Assembly (NCBI RefSeq): GCF_016464305.1 | Contig: NZ_JAEIOJ010000011.1 | Span: 62,001 to 126,000, forward strand | Origin: Umezawaea beigongshangensis | GTDB taxonomy: Bacteria > Actinomycetota > Actinomycetes > Mycobacteriales > Pseudonocardiaceae | Length of the DNA stretch: 64,000 nt | Direction of reading: 5' to 3' | Notes under the pieces: generated by a model | What the model was told of the DNA's origin: nothing | Database searches by the model: none | The model's input: the letters and a program-made list of their open reading frames with translations, nothing else | Program-made: the position numbers and the translations under genes | Shown here: in pieces, positions 53,439 to 62,459 of the stretch | Layout of the letters: each line of letters begins with the position of its first letter | Numbering within the stretch: position 1 is the first letter of the stretch

Positions 53439-53530
53439 TCCAGCTCGGCGCAGCCGGCCGGGGTTCCTGGCGGTGGTACGGGCGCTGGTCGTCGGGTGAG
53501 ACCGGCGCACGACCTGGTGCGGCGAGGGCG

Positions 53531-54490
53531 TCAGGTGCTCTGCTGAGACGCGGTGTTCTCGGGGGAGCGCGCGAGGTGCGTCGCGCCGGGGCCCGCGAGG
53601 TACGTCGCCACCGACGTGGGGACGACGGAGGGGTAGTCGGCGTTGCGGACGTCGACGACGGAGGCCCGGCCGTTGTACATGACCGTCTGGTACTGCAGCG
53701 CGAGGTACTCGAACGGGCTGGTCGCGACGAACTGGCGCCGGATGATCTCGGCCTGCAGATCTTCCAGCGAACCCCTGCGGACCAGTCGCCAGGGACGGCC
53801 CGACGCGGCCTCGACCTCCTCGTGCAACTCCAGCAGGGACAGCTGCTGGCCGACCACGTGCACGTCGCGGCCCGCCGTGCTCGGGTCGAGCGCGATGGCG
53901 GCCGTGTACGCGGCGGTGTCCGGAATCGTGGTGATGTCGATCGGCTGCGTGCCGTCGCCCCAGATCGAGAACGTGCCGGCCGCGACGTCGAGCACCTCGT
54001 GCAGCGGGGCCAGGAAGTACTCCGGGAACGCGCCGACCGTCACCGAGGTCCGCAGCACCGGACTGTCGCGGAACTCCTCGGAGAACTTCCGGCGCACGTC
54101 GGAGTAGAGGTTGACGCCGTACTCGTAGCCGTAGAGGTTGATCGAGAAGTCGGACGGGATCATGCGGCGCACACCGGCCGCGGCCGCCGCGGTCAGCAGC
54201 TCCCGCTGACCGTCGACGATCACGTCCGGCCCGCCCTGCACCGCCGACACGACGACGTCCACACCGTCGACGTGCGGGGCCAGCGAGGCCGCCCCGTCGG
54301 TGAGGTCGCCGACCCGCAGCGACAGGTTCGGGTGCCCCGCCACGCCGCGCAGTCGCTCGCCGCCGTCCGCGGAGGACGGACGCACCAGCGCGCGGACGGT
54401 GCTGCCGCGCTCCAGCAGGTTCTGCACGATCTGACTGCCGAGGTCACCGGTCGCGCCCGCCACCAGGACGGTCGTGTCACGTGCGGTCAT
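53531..54490 (-). CDS. NmrA-like NAD(P)-binding oxidoreductase
   Basis: A protein of 319 residues: TTVLVAGATGDLGSQIVQNLLERG (Rossmann motif), VRALVRPSS, GVDVVVSAVQGG, MIPSDFSINLYG and a C-terminal substrate domain (FSIWGDGTQPIDITTIPDTA). It fits the atypical SDR NmrA/isoflavone-reductase group, which act as NADPH-dependent reductases or redox sensors. It is divergent from the MarR gene across a palindrome and is the likely regulated target. Confidence 0.87.
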   Translation of the reverse strand: MTARDTTVLVAGATGDLGSQIVQNLLERGSTVRALVRPSSADGGERLRGVAGHPNLSLRVGDLTDGAASLAPHVDGVDVVVSAVQGGPDVIVDGQRELLTAAAAAGVRRMIPSDFSINLYGYEYGVNLYSDVRRKFSEEFRDSPVLRTSVTVGAFPEYFLAPLHEVLDVAAGTFSIWGDGTQPIDITTIPDTAAYTAAIALDPSTAGRDVHVVGQQLSLLELHEEVEAASGRPWRLVRRGSLEDLQAEIIRRQFVATSPFEYLALQYQTVMYNGRASVVDVRNADYPSVVPTSVATYLAGPGATHLARSPENTASQQST

Positions 54491-54515
54491 GTGAGCCACT
54501 CTCCGATCAAGTATC

Positions 54516-54529
54516 TGCCTGTGCAGGCA
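54516..54529. promoter_or_regulatory. Palindrome between the NmrA and MarR genes
   Basis: TGCCTG-TG-CAGGCA inverted repeat beside an AT-rich ACAATATAGG stretch, in the 108-base divergent intergenic region. Position and symmetry suit a MarR operator controlling both genes. Confidence 0.6.
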
Positions 54530-54598
54530 ACAATATAGGCGGTGAGTGGGACGGCAACGTGACAGGAGCCACAGCGGGCCGGACCGTAGAGTGTTGCC

Positions 54599-55048
54599 AT
54601 GAGGCTGTCCGACCTTGAGCAGGCGGCGTGGGGTGGTTTCCTCCTCGCGCACGACCGGCTGTGGCGCGCGATGGAGGCGGGCCTGGCGTCGACGGGCATC
54701 ACCATGTCGGAGTACAGCGTGCTGGCCGCGCTCGAGAACGCGGGCGATCAGGGCGTGCGCATGTCCGATCTCGCGGCACTCCGGCTGATGTCCACCGGCG
54801 GTTTCACCCGCATGGCGGACCGCTTGGAGAAGCAGGACCTGATCACCCGGCGACGGTCGGCCACGGACAAGCGTGGTTTCGACGTGGTCATCACGCCGAC
54901 CGGCCGGCAACTGCTGGACCGGGCGCGCACGCGCCACCTCGACGACGTGCGCTCGATGTTCGTCGGGCGGCTGAGCGCCGAGCAGCTGGAGCAGTTGCGG
55001 GCGATCTGGGAACGCCTGGAGGATCAGCGGTCCCCGGCGAACTGTTGA
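54599..55048 (+). CDS. MarR-family regulator
   Basis: A protein of 149 residues: helical dimerisation N-terminus (LSDLEQAAWGGFLLAHDRLW), MSEYSVLAALENAGDQGVRM, winged helix (SDLAALRLMSTGGFTRMADR, LEKQDLITRRRSATDKRGFD) and a C-terminal helix. DxRG in the wing (TDKRGF) is the MarR hallmark. It probably represses itself and the divergent NmrA-like gene, with a small phenolic or redox signal as inducer. Confidence 0.92.
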   Translation: MRLSDLEQAAWGGFLLAHDRLWRAMEAGLASTGITMSEYSVLAALENAGDQGVRMSDLAALRLMSTGGFTRMADRLEKQDLITRRRSATDKRGFDVVITPTGRQLLDRARTRHLDDVRSMFVGRLSAEQLEQLRAIWERLEDQRSPANC

Positions 55049-55405
55049 GCGGTTCGGGGCCGTGGTGAGTCCCGGAACTCGTGACGACGAGCCCCGGCCG
55101 GGCGCGCAGGGCGCGGTCGTTCCGAACAGGTCTCGCACGTCCGGTGTGAGGGGCTGGAGCGCTGGCACGCCGCCGTCTGCGTTGCTGCGGCGCGCTGCGG
55201 CAGCGGGTGGAAGCGGTCGACGTCGCGACTGACGGCCGGCAGGTCATCCCCGCGCGCCGGGTCCGCGCTCAGCGCGGACACCGTCCTCGTCTCGGGTGCG
55301 GCCAGACGAAGGACCGTCGACAGCTGACCGACGTGGTCGCGGGAGCGGCGGTCGAGCCCGGTGTCCGCCTGGGCAGATGTCGCTGACCTGCGGGTTCGTC
55401 TGTCA
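55049..55405. other. Gene-free interval between convergent genes
   Basis: About 355 bases between the MarR and TioE-type genes with no supportable coding frame or structured element. Confidence 0.4.
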
Positions 55406-56143
55406 TCACCGGTCGCGGAGGTCGTCGTGCGGGCGGTCGCCGGTGTGGGCCGAGGCGGCGAGCGACAGCGCGGCGCCGAGCGCGGCGGCACCGTCGAGGA
55501 GGGCTCTGGAGCGGGCGGTGATGCCGTCGTCCCTGGCGGCCAGCGCGGAGGTGACCTCCTCCAGGCGGTGGGCGCGCCGCAGCTCCGGCACAAGGGCGCG
55601 GAGAGGCGCGATCCGGTGACCGGCCCGGCGCAGCTGGTGCACGATCCGTGCGTCCCGCACCCGCGCTGGTGCGTACCGCCGCGTTCCTCGGACGGGGTCG
55701 CGGTCGGGGACGACGAGCCCCTCGGCGTCCCAGTGCCGCAACGTCGAAGGGCGCACGCCGAGGGCGGCGGCGAGTTCGGAGACGCTCATCGAGTCCGATG
55801 CGCGCACGTCGTCGATCGGCTCGTCGGAGATCGCGCGGACGGCCTCCTCGGCCCGCCGCAGTTGCCTGCGCTCCGCGTCGAGCCCGGCGTGCACCGCGTC
55901 GAGAAGGGCCACCACCTGCGCGACGGGGAACCGGTGGACGGCACGGACGATCTTCTTGGCCTCGACCGGACCGGCGCCCACCGCAAGTGCCCGGTAGGCC
56001 AGTGCGGACTGCAGGTGCACCTGTCCGTAGACCCGGTAACCCGTGGCCGTGCGCGTCGCCGGCGGCAGGACACCGTCGCGTTCGAGGTTGCGCACCTGCT
56101 GAACCGAGCACCCGGCTTGCCGCGCGACGTCGACGGTCCGCAT
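55406..56143 (-). CDS. TioE-family regulator with two MerR-type helix-turn-helix domains
   Basis: About 245 residues with two MerR-like winged helices in one chain. The first spans 1-70 (MRTVDVARQAGCSVQQVRNL, ERDGVLPPATRTATGYRVYG) and the second 120-190 (MSVSELAAALGVRPSTLRHW, DAEGLVVPDRDPVRGTRRYA). They are joined and followed by helical segments. This architecture is that of TioE-type regulators. ATG 56143 matches family N-termini although the purine-rich stretch before it is very close; a GTG at 56167 is an alternative. It is divergent from the DUF6194 gene. Confidence 0.82.
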   Translation of the reverse strand: MRTVDVARQAGCSVQQVRNLERDGVLPPATRTATGYRVYGQVHLQSALAYRALAVGAGPVEAKKIVRAVHRFPVAQVVALLDAVHAGLDAERRQLRRAEEAVRAISDEPIDDVRASDSMSVSELAAALGVRPSTLRHWDAEGLVVPDRDPVRGTRRYAPARVRDARIVHQLRRAGHRIAPLRALVPELRRAHRLEEVTSALAARDDGITARSRALLDGAAALGAALSLAASAHTGDRPHDDLRDR

Positions 56144-56230
56144 TCCCCCTGATTTGAGACCTGGCACCCCGAATGCCCTCGGTGCCGGCCTGGAAGTCTC
56201 CACAAGCACGTCAATGTAACGCTGGAGCAC

Positions 56231-56707
56231 ATGACCGCGGAAGAGATCATCGACTTCGTGACCGGCCTCGACGGCGTCCTGACCCTGCGACCGACGCCCG
56301 GTGACGGTTCACCGGAGATCGCGTGGGGCGACACGTTCTTCTACTACTCACCCGACGGCGTCATCCCGACGACGGCGCAGCCCTTCGCGACGATCGTGAC
56401 CAAGAACTACCCCGGCGACGAGGCATCGCGTCTGGACCGGCCGGGCGCCTTCCGCGTGAACGTGGCCGCGGGCAAGGAGGCGTTCGTCCGCTGGACCGGC
56501 CACGCGCCACGCGAAGCCGCCACCAGCGAGGTCGATCCCAGCGCCGTCGACACCGTGATCGCACACCCCGTCTACGGCGCCGTCGGCTGGCTGGCGGTGG
56601 TCGACCCCGGCACTCGAACCGAAGAGGTCACTCGTGAGCTGCTGAGCACGGCTCACCACCTCGCCCGCTCGCGCCACGAGCGCCGGACCGACCCCACCGC
56701 ACGCTGA
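56231..56707 (+). CDS. DUF6194 family protein
   Basis: A protein of 158 residues: EEIIDFVTGLDGVLTLRPTPGDGSPEIAWGDTFFYYSPDG, TTAQPFATIVTKNYPGDEASRLDRPGAFRVN, and PVYGAVGWLAVVDPG. It is a recognisable cytoplasmic actinobacterial family without known function. Members are often found beside TioE-type regulators, as here, in divergent orientation. Confidence 0.82.
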   Translation: MTAEEIIDFVTGLDGVLTLRPTPGDGSPEIAWGDTFFYYSPDGVIPTTAQPFATIVTKNYPGDEASRLDRPGAFRVNVAAGKEAFVRWTGHAPREAATSEVDPSAVDTVIAHPVYGAVGWLAVVDPGTRTEEVTRELLSTAHHLARSRHERRTDPTAR

Positions 56708-57015
56708 GCACGGGAGACGCCCCGACCACTCCCGGCCCGCGGACGCACCTCGGTCTGAGGGCGCCGACTTCGGCCGACCCGCTTCCAACCCCGCGTCGGA
56801 GTTCGGCGAGCCGGCCGACGTCGAGCGGTGGCGGAGTCCGTGTCCGCGGTGTGGGGTCGTGCCACCGCTGCCGAGCGTGGTGCCGCCGCGAGGGCGGCGG
56901 AGCGCTGGCGGTGGTGGGGAGCGCGGGGCGCTCGTACCCTTGAAGTCATCGCCGACCGCCGGGTGACCGGGGTGCGGAGGGCGTCCCGCCCGACGCGGCA
57001 GAGGAGGCGAGTGCC
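56708..57015. other. Gene-free interval
   Basis: About 310 bases with no supportable gene. The right end carries a good GGAGG-type ribosome-binding site for the next small gene. Confidence 0.45.
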
Positions 57016-57306
57016 ATGCGCATGCTCGCAATCGCACAGATCGACGTCGAGGCCGGGAACGAGGCCGTCCGGAGCGGGGCCATGCGCCAGTTGATGGACC
57101 GGATCATGTCGCGGCTCCAGCCGGAGGCGGCCTACTTCGGTCCCCTGGACGGCGTGCGCACGATGTTCCTGGTCTTCGACCTCGACGACCCGTCGCGCAT
57201 CCCGTCGATGATGGAGCCGTTCTTCGACGGCCTCAAGGCGAAGGTCCAGTTGACCCCCGTGATGAATCGGGAGGAGGTCCAAGCCGGACTCGCGTCGATC
57301 CGCTGA
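57016..57306 (+). CDS. Small conserved hypothetical protein
   Basis: A protein of 96 residues: MRMLAIAQIDVEAGNEAVRS, AMRQLMDRIMSRLQPEAAYF, GPLDGVRTMFLVFDLDDPSR, PSMMEPFFDGLKAKVQLTPV, MNREEVQAGLASI. The alternating strand/helix pattern suggests a ferredoxin-like dimeric alpha/beta barrel. Similar small proteins occur widely in actinobacteria; function is unknown. The start is well supported by an AGGAGGCGA site. Confidence 0.75.
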   Translation: MRMLAIAQIDVEAGNEAVRSGAMRQLMDRIMSRLQPEAAYFGPLDGVRTMFLVFDLDDPSRIPSMMEPFFDGLKAKVQLTPVMNREEVQAGLASIR

Positions 57307-57591
57307 TCGCGCGGGCGCGGTTCCGAGTTCCCCGTCCCATCCCTCCGGCAGAAGGCCGTTGCGAGCACGCGACCGGTTGGCGGGGACCGTGATCGTGCTG
57401 TCGCGCTGATTCCGGGGAAGGGGTGGCCGTGCTCCCCGCCGTCATTCCGAGTCCGGTCCAGGACGTCCGGCACCTCGGGTGACCATCGCCCGCCACCGCG
57501 GTGAGGGCTGGGGGACCGATGAGTGCTGCGGTACGTGACGGCAGGGCCGCCGGGGCGGTCGTGGTGGTGGGCCGGGTGTGCGTCCGGCACC

Positions 57592-57886
57592 GGTTCACCG
57601 AGTCCTTCACCCGCAGGACCACCGAGCGCTTGAGGACATCACGCTCCACCCCCAACTCGGCGCGTTCCTTCTCCCACCGCGCCCGCTCGGCCCGCAGCCG
57701 CGCCAACTCCTCGCGCTCGACCTCGTCCAGGGGCCCGTCGTCCCGTCCGGCCTGCCGGTCGGCCGTCACCCGGTCGTGCAGGGTGCAGACGCTGATCCCC
57801 AGATCCCGCGCGACCGGCTCGCCGGTCCCGACCACGATCCACACCGCACGGAACTCCGGATCGAACCGGCGACTCCTGTCTCCCAC
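57592..57886 (-). mobile_element. IS3-family OrfA remnant
   Basis: About 98 codons reading left from 57886: RRFDPEFRAVWIVVGTGEPV, ARDLGISVCTLHDRV, then a coiled coil EREELARLRAERARWEKERA and ELGVERDVLKRSVVLRVKDS. This is the OrfA helix-turn-helix plus leucine-zipper of IS3 elements (normally ending MERDVLKRSVVLWVKEA). No OrfB with the DDE core follows and no inverted repeats were found, so the element is dead. Confidence 0.7.
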
Positions 57887-57991
57887 GACCCAACCGTCTC
57901 TCCGGGTTCAGGTCTCCACGCCACGAGGGAAAGCACGGTCAACCGCTCGGTCACCTGTTCTGGAACCCGCGCATCACCGCGCCGACCGACG

Positions 57992-58894
57992 TCACCCCCG
58001 TGCCAGTTCGCGGAGGCGGGGCTCCCCGACCATCGTGAGCATGTCGTCGTTGCGGGGAGTCCAGCCCAGTTCTTCACGGGCGCGTGGCGCGCGGATGCGG
58101 CTGGAGGCGCCCATGATGAGCGCACCGAACTCACCCCACACGGCGGCCGCTTCCGCCGGCGGCAGGCTGCGGGTGGGCCGGTCCAGGTCGCGGCCGACGG
58201 CCTCGGCGAGCCAGCGGTTGGGTGTCTCACCGGCGACCGCGTGGTAGAGCCCGCCGCTGGCGCCCCGGGCCAGGACGAGTTCGAAGAGGCGGATCACGTC
58301 GTCGACGTGCACGTGGCTGTAGGTGTTGAGCCCTTCGCCGACGTAGCAGGCGGCGCCGGTGCGGGCGACCGACCGGTAGATCATCGACACGTGCCCGTGG
58401 TCCCCAGGGCCCCAGATGAGGCCGGGCCGGACGACCACGCTGCGGATGTCCCGTTCCGCCGCAGCACGGACCAGCTTCTCGACGGCTAGGCGTTCCGTCG
58501 CGAGTGGTTCGACGGTGAAGGGGTCGTCTTCGGTGAAGGTGTCCTCGCTCCAGGCGCCGGCGGTGCGCTGCATGAGGACACCGCTGCCGGAGGTGAACAC
58601 GAAGGTCTTCCCGCTGCCGGTCAGCGTGTCCAGCAGTGCGGAGACCACGGTTGTTTCCGTCTCGGGCACCAACTGGGCGGCGACCACGACGGCGTCCACT
58701 GACGTCGCCGCCGTGAGGACCTTCGCGAGGCCGGAGTCCAGATCGGCTCGCAGTGGCGAGATGTCCTGGACGGCGAGCCGTGCGGCGGTCCGGTCCGAGC
58801 GTGCCAGGCCCACGACGTCGTGGCCCGCTCCGCGGAGGTAGCGGGCGACGGCGCCACCGACGAAGCCGGTGGCGCCGATCACGAGGATCTTCAC
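57992..58894 (-). CDS. NAD-dependent epimerase/dehydratase-family protein
   Basis: A protein of 300 residues with an extended-SDR fold: KILVIGATGFVGGAVARYLRGAGH, VDAVVVAAQLVPE, FVFTSGSGVLM, VVVRPGLIWGPGDHGHVSMI. The usual YxxxK is not obvious (LAVEKLVRAA holds a Lys), so it is an atypical member, perhaps a reductase. Its GTG start overlaps the stop of the alpha/beta hydrolase gene (GTGA). It is the last gene of a three-gene operon opposite a TetR regulator. Confidence 0.82.
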   Translation of the reverse strand: MKILVIGATGFVGGAVARYLRGAGHDVVGLARSDRTAARLAVQDISPLRADLDSGLAKVLTAATSVDAVVVAAQLVPETETTVVSALLDTLTGSGKTFVFTSGSGVLMQRTAGAWSEDTFTEDDPFTVEPLATERLAVEKLVRAAAERDIRSVVVRPGLIWGPGDHGHVSMIYRSVARTGAACYVGEGLNTYSHVHVDDVIRLFELVLARGASGGLYHAVAGETPNRWLAEAVGRDLDRPTRSLPPAEAAAVWGEFGALIMGASSRIRAPRAREELGWTPRNDDMLTMVGEPRLRELARG

Positions 58895-59802
58895 GAGCGA
58901 CCCGCCGCGACGGTGTCCGTCGTGGCGGCGAGGAACTCGCGCACGTTCCGGACGAACCACTCCGGTGCTTCCTCGGCGACGAAGTGGCCGGTGGGGGCGA
59001 CGAGGCCGGTGAGCCGCTCGACGTGCGGCTCCAACGCCTCGGTCGTGCGCGTCCCCACCGAGCCCCGGCCGCCGATGGACAGCACCGGGACGGTCATCTG
59101 CCCGGTGGCGAGGGCCGCGCGGTTCTCCCGGCCGTCCTCCAGGAGGGTCCGGTAGTGGCCGAAGCCGCCGCGAAGGCGGTCACGACCTTCGTAGGCTTTC
59201 GCGTAGAACGCGAGGTGCTCGTCGGTGAAGACCTGTTCCGCGCTCAGGGCCCTGAACGTCGTCGTGAAGAATTCGAGCTCGTGGCCGTCGACCAGCATCT
59301 CGGGGAAGTGCGGTGCCATGAAGAACCCGAAGTGCCAGCTGCCGCCGGTGACGACGTTCATGGACTCTTCCAGGTCGACACCGGGCAGGAAGGCGTCGAC
59401 GAGGACGGCGGCGGTGACGTCGTCGGGGTGGTGCAGGGCCCAGGCGAAGGCGACCATGCTGCCGATGTCGTGGCCGACCACGATCACCGGGCCGGTCAGG
59501 CCCAGCGCGTCGATAGTGCCGCGCAGGTCGTCGACCTGGTTGCGTTTGTCGTAGCCGTCGGCGGGGCGGTCGCTGGCTCCGGTTCCGCGCAGGTCGGGGA
59601 CGAGCAGCGTGTAGTGCTCGGCGAGGGCCGGCATGACCTCGGCCCAGGCGCGGCCGGTCTGCGGCCAGCCGTGCAGCAGAACCACGAGGGGTCCGCGGCC
59701 GCCCAGGGCGGCGGAGAGCCGGACGCCGTTGGTGTCGGCCGTCCGGATCTCGAAGCCGTCGGGAAGCCAGTCGGGCTCGGGAGTGGTTGCGGACTCAGGC
59801 AT
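58891..59802 (-). CDS. Alpha/beta hydrolase, epoxide hydrolase/dehalogenase-like
   Basis: A protein of 303 residues: oxyanion motif LLHGWPQTGRAW, LVPDLRGTGASDRP, nucleophile elbow VVGHDIGSMVAFAW, and catalytic His in APTGHFVAEEAPEW. The nucleophile is Asp (GHDIG), as in epoxide hydrolases and haloalkane or fluoroacetate dehalogenases, not Ser. It is probably cytosolic. It forms an operon with an SDR upstream and an extended SDR downstream. Confidence 0.9.
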   Translation of the reverse strand: MPESATTPEPDWLPDGFEIRTADTNGVRLSAALGGRGPLVVLLHGWPQTGRAWAEVMPALAEHYTLLVPDLRGTGASDRPADGYDKRNQVDDLRGTIDALGLTGPVIVVGHDIGSMVAFAWALHHPDDVTAAVLVDAFLPGVDLEESMNVVTGGSWHFGFFMAPHFPEMLVDGHELEFFTTTFRALSAEQVFTDEHLAFYAKAYEGRDRLRGGFGHYRTLLEDGRENRAALATGQMTVPVLSIGGRGSVGTRTTEALEPHVERLTGLVAPTGHFVAEEAPEWFVRNVREFLAATTDTVAAGRS

Positions 59803-59827
59803 GGCAGGTGCTCCTGTTCAGGACGGG

Positions 59828-60577
59828 TCAGGCGGGCAGGGCACTGGGCTCGCCGCCGTTGGCGACGATGACGGTGCCGTTGATGTAGCCGCTGTCGGCG
59901 TCGACGAGGAACCGGACGATGTGGGCGATCTCGTCCGGCTCGCCGATCCGTTCCCGGAGGTTGGCACGGCCGAGCAGCTCGACGTTGTCGCCGAGCATGG
60001 CCGTCGTGCCCGCGGTGCGAACCGGGCCGGGGGACACGCCGATGACCCGGACGCCGCGAGCGCCGAACTCCGTCGCCCAGGAACGGGTCAGCAGTTCGAC
60101 GGCGGCTTTCGAGGCGCCGTAGGCGGCACCGATGGGTGCCGGCGAGGTGGCCGCGGTCGAGGTGATGTTGACGATGACGCCGTGCCCGCGGCCGGCCATG
60201 GCCGGGGCGAGCGCGCCGACGAGCAGGAACGGCGCGCGGGTGTTGACGGCGAACTGCCGGTCGAAGCTCTCCGCAGTGGTGTCCGCGGTGCCGGTGAAGG
60301 CGTAGATCCCGGCGTTGTTCACCAGGATGTCCACCTCGCCCGCCGCTGCGGCGAGCGCCAGGACCTCGGCGGAACCGGTCAGGTCGGCGGTCAGGAACCG
60401 GGCGGAGCCGCCTTCGGCCGCGATCTCCTTCACGAGCTGGGCGCCGCGTTCGGGGTCGCGGCCGTGGGCGAGCACGTGGATGCCATCCGCGGCCAGCTGG
60501 CGGGCGACGGCCCTCCCGATACCCGCGGTAGCTCCGGTGATCAGGGCAGTTCGGTGGTGCGGCTGGGACGGAGTCAC
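59828..60577 (-). CDS. Short-chain dehydrogenase/reductase
   Basis: A classical SDR of 249 residues: TALITGATAGIGRAVARQLA, ILVNNAGIYAFTG, NITSTAATSPAPIGAAYGASKAAVELL (Ser, Tyr, Lys) and a C-terminal YINGTVIVANGGEPSALPA. It begins at a GTG and is the first gene of the leftward operon. It lies divergent from the TetR-type gene with operator dyads between, so it is likely repressed by that regulator. Confidence 0.9.
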   Translation of the reverse strand: MTPSQPHHRTALITGATAGIGRAVARQLAADGIHVLAHGRDPERGAQLVKEIAAEGGSARFLTADLTGSAEVLALAAAAGEVDILVNNAGIYAFTGTADTTAESFDRQFAVNTRAPFLLVGALAPAMAGRGHGVIVNITSTAATSPAPIGAAYGASKAAVELLTRSWATEFGARGVRVIGVSPGPVRTAGTTAMLGDNVELLGRANLRERIGEPDEIAHIVRFLVDADSGYINGTVIVANGGEPSALPA

Positions 60578-60590
60578 GGGTCGTCCTCAC

Positions 60591-60646
60591 TTTCTGGGTT
60601 GTTCTGTCCAGAAAGCTAGTCATCAAAAATGGATCGCACAACCCAG
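60591..60646. promoter_or_regulatory. Operator dyads between the SDR operon and the TetR gene
   Basis: Two overlapping inverted repeats: TTTCTGG (60591-60597) with CCAGAAA (60608-60614), and CTGGGTTGT (60594-60602) with ACAACCCAG (60638-60646). All arms are perfect. They lie in the 80-base divergent region and are AT-richer than the flanks. Confidence 0.65.
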
Positions 60647-60657
60647 TCTGGCGTAGG

Positions 60658-61293
60658 ATGTCGATCGTGAGCGAGCCGACGAAGACACGGCGCCTGACGC
60701 CGAAGGGGCAGGCCACCAGAAACCGGATCTTCGACGCGGCGACCGGCCTCATCGCCCGGCACGGCGTGGCCGGCACCGGGATCGACGACGTCCGGGCGGC
60801 GGCCGGGGTGAGCGGATCCCAGCTGTACCACTACTTCGACGGCAAACAAGCACTGATCCGGGCCGTCATCACCCGCCAGGCCGACTCGGTGCTCGAACCC
60901 GGCAGCCCGCGCATCGATGCGCTCGACAGCTTCGAAGCACTGCGCGCCTGGGCCGACGCCGCGATCGAACGACAACGGGAGAACGACTACCGGGGCGAGT
61001 GCGACCTCGGCTCACTGGCCGGCGAGCTCAGCGCCACCGACGAACAGTCCCGCGAAGACCTCGCCAACGGGTTCATTCGCTGGCGCGACCTCCTCCTCAA
61101 CGGGCTCCGCGCGATGCGCGACCGGCAGGAACTGCGTGCCGACGCAGACCTCGACGAACTCGCGTTCGCCCTCCTCGCCGCACTGCAGGGCGGCGTCCTC
61201 CTGTCCCGGACCATCCGCCACGTCCAACCGCTCGAAGCCGCCGTGCACGCCGCACTGGCCCACGTCCACTCCCGCTCGGCGGATCACGGCTGA
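60658..61293 (+). CDS. TetR-family regulator
   Basis: A protein of 211 residues: helix-turn-helix (TRNRIFDAATGLIARHGVAG, TGIDDVRAAAGVSGSQLYHY, FDGKQALIRAVITRQA) and a TetR C-terminal ligand domain (YRGECDLGSLAGELSATDEQ, FALLAALQGGVLLSRTIR). A GTG three codons in (VSEPTK) is an alternative start. It is most likely the repressor of the divergent SDR/hydrolase/epimerase operon. Confidence 0.92.
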   Translation: MSIVSEPTKTRRLTPKGQATRNRIFDAATGLIARHGVAGTGIDDVRAAAGVSGSQLYHYFDGKQALIRAVITRQADSVLEPGSPRIDALDSFEALRAWADAAIERQRENDYRGECDLGSLAGELSATDEQSREDLANGFIRWRDLLLNGLRAMRDRQELRADADLDELAFALLAALQGGVLLSRTIRHVQPLEAAVHAALAHVHSRSADHG

Positions 61294-62089
61294 CGAAGAC
61301 CAACGCGTCGGGCGCCCGGAGAGACTTCAGCCGACGAAGGGCCACGCGCACTCGAACGCGGCACTTCCCGCTGACGCACGGCGCTCCGGCGATCTCACGA
61401 GCGCGCAGGCCCGGTCGACCGGCAGCCACAAGTCCCCGGCTTCGATCTGCCTTCGCACGGCGTGAGGCGTCGATCGGCTCCGAACCCGAACCGCGGGACG
61501 CTCAGGCCTACCGCGACGAGTTGGGCGAGCGGATCACCGGGCCCGGGTCTCGCCAGGGCGCTTGAGAGCGCCGCAGACCACCTCGGGGTCGCAGGTCGTC
61601 CACGACGGGGGAGTGAGGCCCTGATGAAGCGGTGACGAAGCGCGGATCGAAGACGGCCACCACGTCCTCGTCCGACTTCGGAGGCGGCGAGACCGTTCCG
61701 CCCCGATCGCGCGCACGCAGAACCCGATCCACCGCATCGAGGTGATCGTCGGCTGGTGCGGAGACCCCGTCGCCCCCGTTCTGACCGACCGCCTGCCGAA
61801 GAACCCGTTCAGGCTGCACCGCGAGGGCCCGCTGCGAAGATCGACCGTCGCGGCCCTCGCGGTGCAGCGGCTGGGCAGTGGGGTGGTGCACGAGATCGGC
61901 GCCGGGGGTTCCCCCTCGTTCCCCTGGCGCTCGTCGCCCGGTCCTGGTGCGCCAGGCACCACGTGACGATGATCGGGTGCGAGGGTCACCGGGGCGGGTG
62001 GCCCGTCGCCTGCGACGCCGAGCTCTGCGGGGGACGCGGCACCGTCGAAAGCCTGCACCCCGCCCGCTGACCACGACTGCGGACAAGCC
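61294..62089. other. Gene-free interval of about 800 bases
   Basis: No supportable gene on either strand. Several frames are open but lack starts, ribosome-binding sites or recognisable motifs. The interval contains the long inverted repeat annotated at 61814-61867. Confidence 0.4.
61814..61867. repeat. Perfect 16-base inverted repeat with 22-base spacer
   Basis: CTGCACCGCGAGGGCC at 61814-61829 faces GGCCCTCGCGGTGCAG at 61852-61867 without a mismatch. It could fold as a large hairpin or be the footprint of a lost element. No gene ends just before it. Confidence 0.75.
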
Positions 62090-62398
62090 CTAGAACACGT
62101 CGTGCAGGGTCTCCAGGAGACGGGCGATGTTCGCCTCGTCGCGGCGGTAGTAGGTCCACTTGCCCCGTCGGGTGGCGACCACCAGCCCTGCTTGTCGCAG
62201 CATCGCGAGGTACTGCGAGGTGGTCGACTGTCCCAGGCCCGTGCGCTGCTGGATGTCGGTCACGCAGACACCGATCTCGACGTCGTCGGGCTCCTGGCCG
62301 GGGAAGCTCATCGGCTCCTTGAGCCACACCAGCATCTGACGGCGGGCCGGGTTGGACAGGGCCCGGAACACAGCCAGCAACTCCGCCTCCGAGAACAT
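62090..62398 (-). CDS. ArsR-family winged-helix regulator
   Basis: About 102 residues: LLAVFRALSNPARRQMLVWL, VCVTDIQQRTGLGQSTTSQY, LAMLRQAGLVVATRRGKWTY, YRRDEANIARLLETL. This is an ArsR/SmtB fold without an obvious metal-binding Cys pair, so the signal may be organic or redox. ATG 62398 is taken; ATG 62422 would add eight residues and abuts the AT-rich operator region. Neither has a ribosome-binding site, so translation may be leaderless. It is divergent from the quinone oxidoreductase gene. Confidence 0.85.
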   Translation of the reverse strand: MFSEAELLAVFRALSNPARRQMLVWLKEPMSFPGQEPDDVEIGVCVTDIQQRTGLGQSTTSQYLAMLRQAGLVVATRRGKWTYYRRDEANIARLLETLHDVF

Positions 62399-62420
62399 GC
62401 GGTGAGCGTAACGCACAGAC

Positions 62421-62447
62421 ATATTGACGATTCGCGATATTGCGATC
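62421..62447. promoter_or_regulatory. AT-rich operator candidate between ArsR and MDR genes
   Basis: The block contains two ATATTG direct repeats and the dyad TCGC-GATATT-GCGA (62434-62447) in the 61-base divergent region. It is the only AT-rich DNA nearby and is where an ArsR-type repressor would need to bind. Confidence 0.4.
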
Positions 62448-62459
62448 TAAGGTGGTCGC

